A stretch of 64,000 nucleotides of DNA. Source: JAAYDS01 sp012729155 (lineage in GTDB: Bacteria > Chloroflexota > Anaerolineae > UBA1429). Every line of letters starts with the position of its first letter. Position 1 is the first letter of the stretch. The notes beneath the pieces are model-generated. The model saw nothing but the letters and a program-made list of their open reading frames with translations. It was not told where the DNA came from and did not search any database. The DNA lies in the NCBI GenBank assembly GCA_036774405.1, contig DAIPBO010000005.1, positions 1 through 64,000 of the forward strand. The letters run 5' to 3'. The translations under genes were made by a program, and so were the position numbers. Positions 49,870 to 58,103 of this stretch are shown piece after piece.

Positions 49870-52800
49870 TGCGCTGTCACCTGCCGCCGCTGCTGCTCTG
49901 GACGGTACTGGTTGGCGTGCTATACGGGTCGCTGCTCGTGGGCGCCCAGGCACTGCCGGCCAGCGACTTGACCGGCCAGTTCTACCCTTTTGCCGTCTTT
50001 CAGCACCGCGAACTGGCTGCAGGGCGGTTGCCTGTCTGGTCGCCCGGCAGCTATGGCGGCTTTCCCTTTGCCGCCGACGTACAGGCCGCAGTGACTTATC
50101 CGCCCCGGCTTTTGCTCCTCTGGCTCTCGCCAGCGATGCCTTTGCGCGTTCGCCTGCTCGAGCTCGAAGGGCTGCTGCACCTGTGGCTGGCAGGAGCAGG
50201 GCTGTATGGGCTGACGTATAACATCACTCGCAGGCGCGAGGCCGGCCTGATCGCCGCGATGGCCTTTGCGCTGGGCGGATATCTGACCGGCTACCCCTTA
50301 CTGCAGCTCGCTATCCTCGAGACCATCGCCTGGCTGCCACTGACGCTGCTTTTGCTCCGTCGTGCGGCACGTTCGCCGCGGCCACTCCCCTGGCTGACTG
50401 CCGTGGGCCTGGCCATGGCCTGTAGCGCTCTGGCTGGCCATCCGCAGACATTGCTGCACGCGGCCTATCTGGCCGTGGCCTACTATCTATACACCACCTG
50501 GCGCGCGCGGTGGCATCCTGGCTGGGTGCTTGGCGGAGGCGCCTTGGTGGCGCTGCTGGCGGTCGGGTGCTCGGCCGCTTCCTGGTACCCGGGGCTGCAC
50601 TACCTGCCCTATACCGTGCGTGGTGATGTGGGCTATGGCTTTGCGCAGTCTGGCCTGCCGATGAGCGACTATCTGCAGGCGCTGGTGCCCGGGGCGTTGA
50701 GCCGTTTTATGCCTCAGTATGTGGGTGTGGCCGCCCTGATGCTGGTGCAGGCTGCCTGGTGGCAGCATGGCCCTGTCGACCCAGCGAGCAGTAGCGAGCG
50801 GCGCTTTTGGACCATCGTTGTGCTGCTGGCGGCTGTGATGGCGCTGGGCGACGATGGCGTGCTCTTTGAGCTCGGGTATCGCGTGCTGCCGGGGCTGACG
50901 CTTTTCCGGCAGCAAGAGCGCTGGCTTTCGCTCTATAGCCTGGGGCTGGCGGTGCTGGCGGGAATGGGGTGTGCGTTCTGGCTTGAGCGCTGCGTCGACG
51001 AGTGGCGGCTAACGTGGCGGCGCATCGTGACGACCATGGCCCTGTTGTTGTTCATCAGCGCCATCATGCTGGCGGTGATGTTGCGCGATGCCCCGCAGCA
51101 ATGGCTGTTCTTGTGGCTGGGGGCCATGCTGCTGAGCGCTCTTGGCGCTGCGGTGCTGGCGCCCAGCATGCAGCGACGCTGGCGGTGGGGGCTGCTCTTG
51201 CTGCTGCTGTTCGTCGACCTGGCCATCGTCAATCTGCGGATGGTGCCGCGGGCGCCCGCCTACGACATTAGCCCAGAGCACAATCTGCCCTGGCTGCAGG
51301 CGTCTGATGAGCCTCAGCGAATCGATTCGGGCGGCATCGCTATTACCAATCTTGGCGAGCTGTACGGCATCGAGGATGTGCGCGGCATCAGCCCCCTGCG
51401 GCCCGCCGCCCTTGAAGCTTTGCGCGCTCTACCCGATGAGCGCTACCGGCAGCTGCTCGACATCGCCTACGTTCTGAGCGACAGTCCGCGCAAAGACTCC
51501 GATCTCGAGCAGGTTGGTTTATTGCCGGCGGGCACGCTCTGGGAGCAAGACGAACAGGCCTTTGTCTATCGCAATACCCGTCGGCTCGGGCGCGCGTGGA
51601 TGGCCTATCAGGTTACAACAGAGCCCGATCGGCGCGCCGCTCTCGAGCGCCTGCGCGATGCCGCCTTTGACCCAGCGATGACGGTGTTGCTCGAGCAGGC
51701 GCCAGGTCTGATGCTGGCTGACAGCGACCCCGCACCCAGGGTGGAGGTGCAGCGCCTGGCCGCAAACTCGCTGGCGATTACTGTTGAGAGCAGGACGCCG
51801 GGCTACCTGGTCATTAGCGAGTGGCATCTGCCGGGCTGGCATGCCACCGTCGATGGCGCCCCCGTTGAGCTCTTACGGGCAGACTATGCGCTTCAGAGCC
51901 TGCCGCTCGACGCGGGAAGACACAGCGTGCACCTGTGGTACGCGGGAGCAGACGTGCAGCGCGGTGGCCTGATTGCAGCGGCAGCGCTCTTACTGGGCGT
52001 GGCGGCTGCCGCCCTGGTGAAGCCTTCGTTGCGAACTCGCCAGGAACGTCCGGTGAGCAGCTGGTCCGTCCGGCTGGAGCGGCTCCCTGGGCCAAGATTG
52101 CGATGGCGGCCAGGCGCTCTGGTGTGGTCGGGGCTGACGCTCGTGGCGGTGGCTGCAGCCGTGCGTCTTTTCGGCCTGGGCCAGCAAGAGCTGCGTGGCG
52201 ACGAGGCGTTCTCGTTTGTCACTGCGATGCACCCCTGGAGAGACATCATCCCGGTGCTACTGCGCCTGGGAGAGCCCCACTCGCCGCTGCACTANNNNNN
52301 NNNNNNNNNNNNNNNNNNNNNNNNNNNNNNNNNNNNNNNNNNNNNNNNNNNNNNNNNNNNNNNNNNNNNNNNNNNNNNNNNNNNNNNNNNNNNNCTGGGG
52401 CACATCGCTTTTGTCGTCTGGCATCCACAGCGCCGCCGGCTGCTGCCGCAGTTCGGGCTGGGCGTCGCCTTGGCTCTGGCGCTCTTTGCGCCCTGGCTGG
52501 TGGCCACCTGGTCGTCACTGCTGGCCTCGGGGCAGCTATCAGACCCGAGCGCGCCACGGCTGGCACGCTTTGTGGTTAGCAGTACCGCCTATCTCACCGC
52601 TGGCGAGGCCTGGCCGCGAACCTGGACGCGTTGGCTCGGTGTAGTGACGCTGCCTCTGTTCGCGCTCGGCCTGAGGGCACTGCGACGGCAAGATCGTGCT
52701 GTGCATGCGATGGCCCTCACGACGGTGATCGCTACGGTGCTGGTCGCCTTTCTGCTACAGTTTCTGCGGGCGACCTACGAGCCGCGTTATCTTCTAGGGG

Positions 52801-53738
52801 CGGCCATCTCCTGGTGGCTCATTCTGGTGGCTGGCGCTGAGAGCTTGCTCGACCACAGCAGGCCTGCGCAACGCTGGCTCGGTGTGCTGGTGCTCACTGC
52901 GCTGCTGGGGCTCAACCTTGTCAGCATCTATCGCTATCGGGCCGATCCCGACTATGGGCGCACCAGCGGCTACCGTGAAGCAGCCGCGCATGTGGCCGCG
53001 CAGGCGAAAGCAGGCGACGTTTTTGTGACCAACACGCCGGACCCCTGCTGGGACTATTACCTGCGTGCTCTGGACATGCCCCGCGTGATGGTGCCTCTGC
53101 GCGCTGGCGATGACCAGGAAGAGATCATCGCCAGCCTACAGGGGCTCGGCGAGCAATATGATCGTCTCTGGTTCGTGCCGCAACCTGGCTCGTCGTGGGA
53201 CAGCGAGGGCGTGGCCAGCCACTGGCTTGAGTACAATGCGCTGCGCGCAGAGAGCGCGCGTCTTCAGCGCATAGAGATGCATGTCTATCACCCCGAACGC
53301 ACCGCCAGTGCCGCCATGGCCCCTCTGGATGCGCCCATGAGCAATGGCCTGGCGCTCACCGCGCATCATATGACGCACAATGGCCGCCCTGTGACGGCAA
53401 CTGGAGCGGTGGAAGCAGGTGAGCAGCTCGAGATCACGCTGCTATGGCACGCCGCCGAGCCCGTGAGCGAATCCTACACCGTATTCGTGCACGTACTCAA
53501 TGCGCGTGGAGAGCTGGTGGCACAGCACGATGGCCTGCCAGTGCTCGGCACGCGCCCCACCTACCTGTGGCGGGCCGGTGAACAGGTGCTCGATCGGCAC
53601 CCCATCACCTTGCCCACGACGCTCGACACAGGTGAACTGCACGTTCTGGTGGGCATGTATGATAGCGAGACCATTGAGCGAGTGCACTACCAGGGCGGCA
53701 ACGACGCCCTCACTATCGCGACCCTGTCATTACCGTAG
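49860..53738 (+). CDS. YfhO-type membrane protein fused to a GT39-type glycosyltransferase (contains gap)
   Basis: A polytopic fusion. Residues 1 to about 720 are YfhO-like: the opening with DLTGQFYPF and PVWSPGSYGGFPFAAD, many helices, then a soluble domain ending in the GWHATVDGAPVELLRADYALQ segment. From about 735 a second, GT39-like unit starts (LVAVAAAVRLFGLGQQELRGDEAFSF) with its acidic pair at Asp781-Glu782. The C-terminal 140 residues form a soluble beta-rich domain (LEITLLWHAAEPVSESYTVFVHV). A run of 100 N at 52295-52394 cuts the GT39 unit after HSPLH, so length and frame across it are assumed. YfhO proteins help decorate cell-wall polymers in Gram-positives; here the role is unknown but is likely glycan transfer. 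Confidence 0.82.
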   Translation: MRQLRCHLPPLLLWTVLVGVLYGSLLVGAQALPASDLTGQFYPFAVFQHRELAAGRLPVWSPGSYGGFPFAADVQAAVTYPPRLLLLWLSPAMPLRVRLLELEGLLHLWLAGAGLYGLTYNITRRREAGLIAAMAFALGGYLTGYPLLQLAILETIAWLPLTLLLLRRAARSPRPLPWLTAVGLAMACSALAGHPQTLLHAAYLAVAYYLYTTWRARWHPGWVLGGGALVALLAVGCSAASWYPGLHYLPYTVRGDVGYGFAQSGLPMSDYLQALVPGALSRFMPQYVGVAALMLVQAAWWQHGPVDPASSSERRFWTIVVLLAAVMALGDDGVLFELGYRVLPGLTLFRQQERWLSLYSLGLAVLAGMGCAFWLERCVDEWRLTWRRIVTTMALLLFISAIMLAVMLRDAPQQWLFLWLGAMLLSALGAAVLAPSMQRRWRWGLLLLLLFVDLAIVNLRMVPRAPAYDISPEHNLPWLQASDEPQRIDSGGIAITNLGELYGIEDVRGISPLRPAALEALRALPDERYRQLLDIAYVLSDSPRKDSDLEQVGLLPAGTLWEQDEQAFVYRNTRRLGRAWMAYQVTTEPDRRAALERLRDAAFDPAMTVLLEQAPGLMLADSDPAPRVEVQRLAANSLAITVESRTPGYLVISEWHLPGWHATVDGAPVELLRADYALQSLPLDAGRHSVHLWYAGADVQRGGLIAAAALLLGVAAAALVKPSLRTRQERPVSSWSVRLERLPGPRLRWRPGALVWSGLTLVAVAAAVRLFGLGQQELRGDEAFSFVTAMHPWRDIIPVLLRLGEPHSPLHXXXXXXXXXXXXXXXXXXXXXXXXXXXXXXXXXXLGHIAFVVWHPQRRRLLPQFGLGVALALALFAPWLVATWSSLLASGQLSDPSAPRLARFVVSSTAYLTAGEAWPRTWTRWLGVVTLPLFALGLRALRRQDRAVHAMALTTVIATVLVAFLLQFLRATYEPRYLLGAAISWWLILVAGAESLLDHSRPAQRWLGVLVLTALLGLNLVSIYRYRADPDYGRTSGYREAAAHVAAQAKAGDVFVTNTPDPCWDYYLRALDMPRVMVPLRAGDDQEEIIASLQGLGEQYDRLWFVPQPGSSWDSEGVASHWLEYNALRAESARLQRIEMHVYHPERTASAAMAPLDAPMSNGLALTAHHMTHNGRPVTATGAVEAGEQLEITLLWHAAEPVSESYTVFVHVLNARGELVAQHDGLPVLGTRPTYLWRAGEQVLDRHPITLPTTLDTGELHVLVGMYDSETIERVHYQGGNDALTIATLSLP
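52295..52394. other. Assembly gap (100 N) inside the GT39 half of a fusion gene
   Basis: Exactly 100 N, the usual placeholder for an unknown gap. The part missing between HSPLH and LGHIAFVVW in related GT39 proteins is normally over 100 residues, so the true gap is probably longer than 100 bp and the exact downstream frame is not proven. Confidence 0.95.
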
Positions 53739-53750
53739 GCCTGCTCTCTC

Positions 53751-54632
53751 CTAGACCTCGATGCCAAACAGCGCGCGGACCAGATAGCCGATAGCGAACG
53801 AGAGCGCTGCCACGCCCAGCGAGATCAGCGCCATCTCTGCAAACCGCCGGCGAAAGTTTTCATCTCGCACTACAGACAGGTAGTAGTTAAAGACGGCGAT
53901 GACCAGCACCGCCATGATGAGCGTCAGCGCCAGGCAGACGAGGTAGTGGTGGATGATCAGGAATGGCGCCACCAACAGCGCCACGGTAAACACATAGGCC
54001 AGGCCGGTGTAGAGCGCCGCCCGTAGCGGGCGCTGCTCGCCTTCTTCGGCGCGAGTCGACAGGTACTCTGAGGCGGCCATCGACAGCGATGCCGAGATGC
54101 CTGTGATCAGCCCTGTGAGCGCAATGAGCCGCGTGTTTTGAAACGCCAGACTGTAGCCGGCCAGGGCGCCGGTCAGTTCTACCAGAGCATCATTCAGCCC
54201 CAGCACCACCGATCCGGCGTATTGCAGCGCCTCTTCATCGAGCATCGCCAACAACTCGTCCTCATGAGCTTGCTCCTCGGCCAGAATCTCGCCGAGCAGT
54301 GGTATGCGCTCGACGTAAGCGTCATAGTTGGCCTGAGCCTGTTCCTCGCCGCGCTCCAGCAGCTTGATACCAAAGGTCAGGCCGACGATCCGTGACAGCC
54401 AATAGTACAGGACCACGCGCCAACGACGGGGCGCCACGGTAGCGCCTGTCAAGGCTCGCAACGACTCATAGTGGCGCCGCTCTTCTGCGGCTATGCGGCG
54501 TAGCACGTTGCGGTTGTGCTCATCCTTGACGCTGCGAGCAAGCTGCAGGTAGATATGATGGCCTGTGATCTCCTCTCGCTGCATCTCGAGGAGTGCGGCT
54601 CTTGTGTTGGCATCCAAAGCGTTGAGCGGCAT
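53751..54632 (-). CDS. Ferritin-like/VIT1 fusion, MbfA-type iron/manganese transporter
   Basis: A 293-aa protein with an N-terminal rubrerythrin-like four-helix domain (residues about 10-130; carboxylate/His pattern ITGHH, AEERRHYE and AEEQAHEDE) and a C-terminal VIT1/CCC1 membrane domain (about 140-293; GLNDALVELTGALAGYSLAF and five helices with the ITGISASLSMAASEYLSTRAE signature). The arrangement is that of bacterial MbfA, which binds ferrous iron in the cytoplasmic domain and exports it. The start ATG 54632 has GAGGTGAG before it, and its promoter is 37-66 nt upstream. A catalase gene 6 kb away fits a metal/oxidative-stress theme but is not in one operon. Confidence 0.85.
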   Translation of the reverse strand: MPLNALDANTRAALLEMQREEITGHHIYLQLARSVKDEHNRNVLRRIAAEERRHYESLRALTGATVAPRRWRVVLYYWLSRIVGLTFGIKLLERGEEQAQANYDAYVERIPLLGEILAEEQAHEDELLAMLDEEALQYAGSVVLGLNDALVELTGALAGYSLAFQNTRLIALTGLITGISASLSMAASEYLSTRAEEGEQRPLRAALYTGLAYVFTVALLVAPFLIIHHYLVCLALTLIMAVLVIAVFNYYLSVVRDENFRRRFAEMALISLGVAALSFAIGYLVRALFGIEV

Positions 54633-54668
54633 CGACTCACCTCTTTGCCCTGATCGCATGCTGACGCG

Positions 54669-54698
54669 AGTATAGTGGGGGTTACAACTCGGTGGCAA
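54669..54698 (-). promoter_or_regulatory. Promoter of the MbfA-type gene
   Basis: Minus strand: -35 TTGCCA (54698-54693), 18 nt spacer, -10 TATACT (54674-54669) followed by CGCG. Confidence 0.5.
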
Positions 54699-54731
54699 TC
54701 GGATCAGCCTGACGGCGCAATGCTGTTCGGC

Positions 54732-54760
54732 TTGACCCTCGGGCGGGCCAACGTCATAAT
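54732..54760 (+). promoter_or_regulatory. Promoter of the Vps62-like gene
   Basis: -35 TTGACC (54732-54737), 17 nt spacer, -10 CATAAT (54755-54760). The leader is about 14 nt and contains GGAGG. Confidence 0.6.
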
Positions 54761-54780
54761 GGCGCTCAGGAGGATGCCGC

Positions 54781-55965
54781 ATGCCCGTAGAGCTGCACGA
54801 AAAGTATGCCCCCATACTGCACTTTGCCAGGGGTGAGCGATTCTACCCCATGGCCGCAGAGGATCTGTTGGCCTACGCTGCTCTGTATCGTCGCGGACAG
54901 GATCAGCCTCTGGCAGCGGCGGGGCGGGTGCATCCCGATCATCTCGATCAGCTGGCCGCCGACGACACCTTTCTGCGGACGGTGGACGCAGCGCCGCTGA
55001 CCGGCATGGACGTGGCAAGAACCTGGAGTCGCGATGTGCTCGAGTTGGTGCTGGCCTGGGCTCGCGGATCGTCGGCGCCCGCCTACGATGAAGGCCGCGC
55101 GCAGCGTCTATACCGCTGGTTCTCGCGCACCACGCGCCTGGCGACACGCCTGTTCTGGTGGAATCAGCTGTTCATGTCTCCGGCCATCAGCCTGCGTCGC
55201 CGCGGCGCTACCGTCGATCTGCCGCGCTTTCGCCTGCCGCAAGAGGCGCGCGATCAGGCCCTGGAGCGCTACGAGGGCAGCCAGCGGCGCGGATCTGGAC
55301 ATACCTATTACTATCGCATGGCGCGACAGGGCGATTATCTCAATCTGCAGTACTGGTTCTTGTACGCCTACAACGACTGGGCCACGGCCTTTGATGGGCT
55401 CAACGATCATGAGGGCGATTGGGAAGGGGTGCAGCTCTTTTTCCGGCTGGAGGGGGGGCGTCCCGTCGAACCACCGGCCTACATCTGTTATCAAGGGCAC
55501 AGCTCGCGCATCACCAAGCCCTGGCGCCACTCCGATGTCATGCTGTCGGGAGATCACCCCAACGTATACGTGGCTGCTGGCTCTCATGCTAGCTATCCAG
55601 AGCAAAAGACCTATGACCTGGTGCGGTTGTACAATCTGCTGGACCGCGCCACCGGCGATGGCGTCACGATCAAGCCCAATGCCTGGCGGCAGCGCATCAA
55701 TCTCGATGCCGCGCCCTGGGTGGCGGCCTATCAGGGCGCCTGGGGGACCCGCTACTGGCTGGCAGAGGGTGCCTTGCGCGAGTTGGCGGGTGCCGTCGGG
55801 GCGCTGGCTGAGGCCGTGTTGCCTGGCGAGATCGACCTGCCAGGAGTCTCGGCGCCGCACGGGCCACGCTACAGCGGCATCGCCGCCGAGCGCCTCACGT
55901 GGACCAACGCTCTGGCCTTTGCTGGTCTGGCGCCCGATGATGAGGGCGCCAACGCCCGCCCCTAA
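54781..55965 (+). CDS. Vps62-related (DUF946-like) protein
   Basis: A 394-aa soluble protein that resembles the Vps62 family known from fungi and some bacteria. Landmarks are an opening KYAPILHFARGERFYP, a central DYLNLQYWFLYAYNDW with DHEGDWEGVQLFF, a VYVAAGSHASYP motif, and a C-terminal GAWGTRYW segment. The conserved HEGDWE and GSHASYP could be ligands or catalytic residues, but no activity is established for the family. ATG 54781 follows GGAGG at the right distance. No signal peptide is seen. It is divergent from the MbfA-type gene. Confidence 0.75.
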   Translation: MPVELHEKYAPILHFARGERFYPMAAEDLLAYAALYRRGQDQPLAAAGRVHPDHLDQLAADDTFLRTVDAAPLTGMDVARTWSRDVLELVLAWARGSSAPAYDEGRAQRLYRWFSRTTRLATRLFWWNQLFMSPAISLRRRGATVDLPRFRLPQEARDQALERYEGSQRRGSGHTYYYRMARQGDYLNLQYWFLYAYNDWATAFDGLNDHEGDWEGVQLFFRLEGGRPVEPPAYICYQGHSSRITKPWRHSDVMLSGDHPNVYVAAGSHASYPEQKTYDLVRLYNLLDRATGDGVTIKPNAWRQRINLDAAPWVAAYQGAWGTRYWLAEGALRELAGAVGALAEAVLPGEIDLPGVSAPHGPRYSGIAAERLTWTNALAFAGLAPDDEGANARP

Positions 55966-56085
55966 TGGGCTGCCGCGGCAGAGAGAGGCTATCGTATCAG
56001 CGTGGACTGCGCTTGACCGAAGAGGCAGCCAGGCGTTCTACTCTGTGGCGCGCTTGATGCTAGCCTAGAATTGAGGGGCCTCTGG

Positions 56086-57132
56086 ATGAGACTCAACTCG
56101 GCACTGCTGCGAGACTATTACGGGCGATGCAACCAGACGCCTGTGATCGGCTTTTTCGTGGGCGAGTATTTTCCGCTGCACCAGTATCACGCTGCACGCG
56201 GGCTGCCAGAGGGCCGCTTGACCGTCGCTGACATCGCAGCCATCGACTGGACGGCCGACTATGAGCGGCTGTATGCCCTGCACGCGCGCTGCCCAGGGCA
56301 CCTGCCCTTTACTGCCAGCGCATTCCCCGGCGTGCCGTGGCTTGAGGCAGCCCTCGGGTGCCCGATGGTGGCCGATCACGTTACGGGGTCGTGTCGCGCT
56401 CTGCCGGCAGCCGCCAATGACGCTTGGCCAGAGGTGCCGGCCTATGGCGACGATAATCCCTGGGTGTCGTTGTGCGTGCAGCTGACGCGTGCGCTGGTGG
56501 CCCAGTCTGCGGGTCGCTTTGCCCTGGGCACAACCCTCATGCGCGGAGTGGCCGATGCGCTGGGAGCTCTGCTGGGCATGGAGCGTCTGATCTTTGCCAT
56601 GTTCGATGAACCAGCACGTGTGCACCGCCTGGCCGAGCAGATCGCTGATTTCTGGGTGCGCTTTGCCCAGGCACAGCTCGACTGTCTGCCCCTTGTCGAA
56701 GGCGGCACCGGCTCGCTCTACGGGCTCTGGGTCCCCGGGCGTTGCGTTGTGCTGCAAGAGGATAACGCCTCGCTGCTCTCGCCGGCTCTGTACCGCTCCT
56801 TTATCGAACCATACGATCTCGCCATTGCCGCGGCTTTTGAGCAGTGCATCTTTCACCTGCACCCGGCGCGGTACATGCCCTATCGGCCCCTGCTGGAGAT
56901 GCCGTTCACTGCTATCGAGCTGCACCTGGACCGCGGTGGCCCAACGGCCCAAGAACTGCTGCCGGTCTATCGCGAGATTCTGCAGGCCCGGCCGCTCTTG
57001 ATCTGGGGCGACTGCACCGCTGAGGACTTGCGTGTGCTGTCGACCGAACTCTCGCCCGAGGGCCTGGCCATCGTGCCGGTGGTGTCGCAGCCAGATGACG
57101 CCTGGGCGCTTTGGGCCGAGCTCAACGCCTAG
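56086..57132 (+). CDS. Uroporphyrinogen decarboxylase (URO-D) family protein
   Basis: A 348-aa TIM-barrel protein of the URO-D/cobalamin-dependent methyltransferase group. N-terminal RCNQTPVIGFF resembles the entry segment of the family; helices with ALGALLGMERLIFAMFDEPARVHRL and a C-terminal LLIWGDC strand fit the fold. The arginine/aspartate porphyrin-pocket motif FxRQAGR of true HemE was not found, so it is probably a methyltransferase-like or unknown-substrate member. Start ATG 56086 has GAGGGG upstream; TTG 56071 is less likely. A TAGAAT at 56066-56071 may be its -10 box, without a clear -35. Confidence 0.72.
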   Translation: MRLNSALLRDYYGRCNQTPVIGFFVGEYFPLHQYHAARGLPEGRLTVADIAAIDWTADYERLYALHARCPGHLPFTASAFPGVPWLEAALGCPMVADHVTGSCRALPAAANDAWPEVPAYGDDNPWVSLCVQLTRALVAQSAGRFALGTTLMRGVADALGALLGMERLIFAMFDEPARVHRLAEQIADFWVRFAQAQLDCLPLVEGGTGSLYGLWVPGRCVVLQEDNASLLSPALYRSFIEPYDLAIAAAFEQCIFHLHPARYMPYRPLLEMPFTAIELHLDRGGPTAQELLPVYREILQARPLLIWGDCTAEDLRVLSTELSPEGLAIVPVVSQPDDAWALWAELNA

Positions 57133-57150
57133 GGTAATGGCTCTAGCGAC

Positions 57151-57179
57151 TTGCGCGTCAGCGGCGCCGGTGTTATATC
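57151..57179 (+). promoter_or_regulatory. Promoter of the Fpg/Nei-like gene
   Basis: -35 TTGCGC (57151-57156), 17 nt spacer, -10 TATATC (57174-57179), leader about 68 nt. Confidence 0.45.
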
Positions 57180-57253
57180 ATGGCCGTTCGGAAGGTGCCC
57201 ACTGTGGCACATTGGGCCCGCGCTCTGGGCGCGGACCAGGAGCGTATGCGGCG

Positions 57254-58075
57254 ATGATCGAGATCCCTGAAGCCTTCACCATCTCGCGACAGATCGACGA
57301 GACTCTCTCGGGCAAACGCATTCGATATGCCGTGGCCAACGCCTCGCCCCACAAGTTCGCCTGGTATCACGGAGACCCCGCCGAGTACAACCAGCGTTTG
57401 GCTGGCAAGGTGATTGCCGGCGGCGCAGCCAGCGGCGAGATGATCCGTTTCCGTGCCGGTGATATGCAGGTCGCCATCAGCGCACCTGTGCGCTACTATA
57501 CCGCGGGAGAACCGCGCGTGAAGAAACATCAGCTGCTGATCGAGTTTGAAGACGGTACCGCCATCTCCTCGACGGCGCAGATGTGGGGCGCGTTCGTCTG
57601 CCTGCCACAGGACCAGCTTACCGGAATGGCCCACATCGATGGCGGTCGCGACAAACCGTCACCGTTGAGCGAGGCCTTTGACCGTGCCTATTTCGATGCA
57701 CTCTGGACAGAGCAGACGCCCTCACTCTCCGTCAAGGCCTTTCTGGCCACCGAGCAGCGCATCCCGGGGCTGGGCAATGGCGTGTTGCAGGACATCCTAT
57801 GGGCTGCTCAGCTCAACCCGCGCCGCAAGATGGAGACGCTTTGCCAGACCGAGGTCGACCGGCTGTTCGACACCGTCAAGCGCCTGTTGGCTCAGATGAC
57901 GATGCTGGGCGGTCGCGATACTGAGCGCGACCTCTTTTGGCAGCCGGGCGGCTATCACACGGTGCTGAGTAACAGGACCGCTGGCACACCCTGTCCAACG
58001 TGCGGTACGGGCATCGTCAAACAAGCTTATCTGGGCGGTAGCGTCTACTACTGCCCAACCTGTCAACCCCTCTGA
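57254..58075 (+). CDS. Fpg/Nei-family DNA glycosylase-like protein lacking N-terminal proline
   Basis: A 273-aa protein with the layout of MutM/Nei base-excision glycosylases: N-terminal beta-sandwich, a helix-two-turn-helix region with QRIPGLGNGVLQDILW, and a C-terminal zinc finger CPTC...CPTC. The reading starts MIEIPEAF where Fpg has MPELPEV, so the catalytic proline is replaced by Ile while the following Glu is kept. The hairpin lysine region is present (RVKKHQLLIEFEDG). The change should prevent the normal Schiff-base chemistry. The start ATG 57254 has AGGAG 13 nt upstream; a MRR mini-ORF (57245) overlaps it. DNA binding is likely; glycosylase activity is doubtful. Confidence 0.82.
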   Translation: MIEIPEAFTISRQIDETLSGKRIRYAVANASPHKFAWYHGDPAEYNQRLAGKVIAGGAASGEMIRFRAGDMQVAISAPVRYYTAGEPRVKKHQLLIEFEDGTAISSTAQMWGAFVCLPQDQLTGMAHIDGGRDKPSPLSEAFDRAYFDALWTEQTPSLSVKAFLATEQRIPGLGNGVLQDILWAAQLNPRRKMETLCQTEVDRLFDTVKRLLAQMTMLGGRDTERDLFWQPGGYHTVLSNRTAGTPCPTCGTGIVKQAYLGGSVYYCPTCQPL

Positions 58076-58103
58076 GCGGTTGTATCCTGAAGGAGCCATC
58101 GTG

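Noticed and set aside
52246..52566. Reading frames through the N run on either strand
   Set aside because: They exist only because N is read as unknown residue; only the plus frame continuing the YfhO-GT39 protein shows family features.
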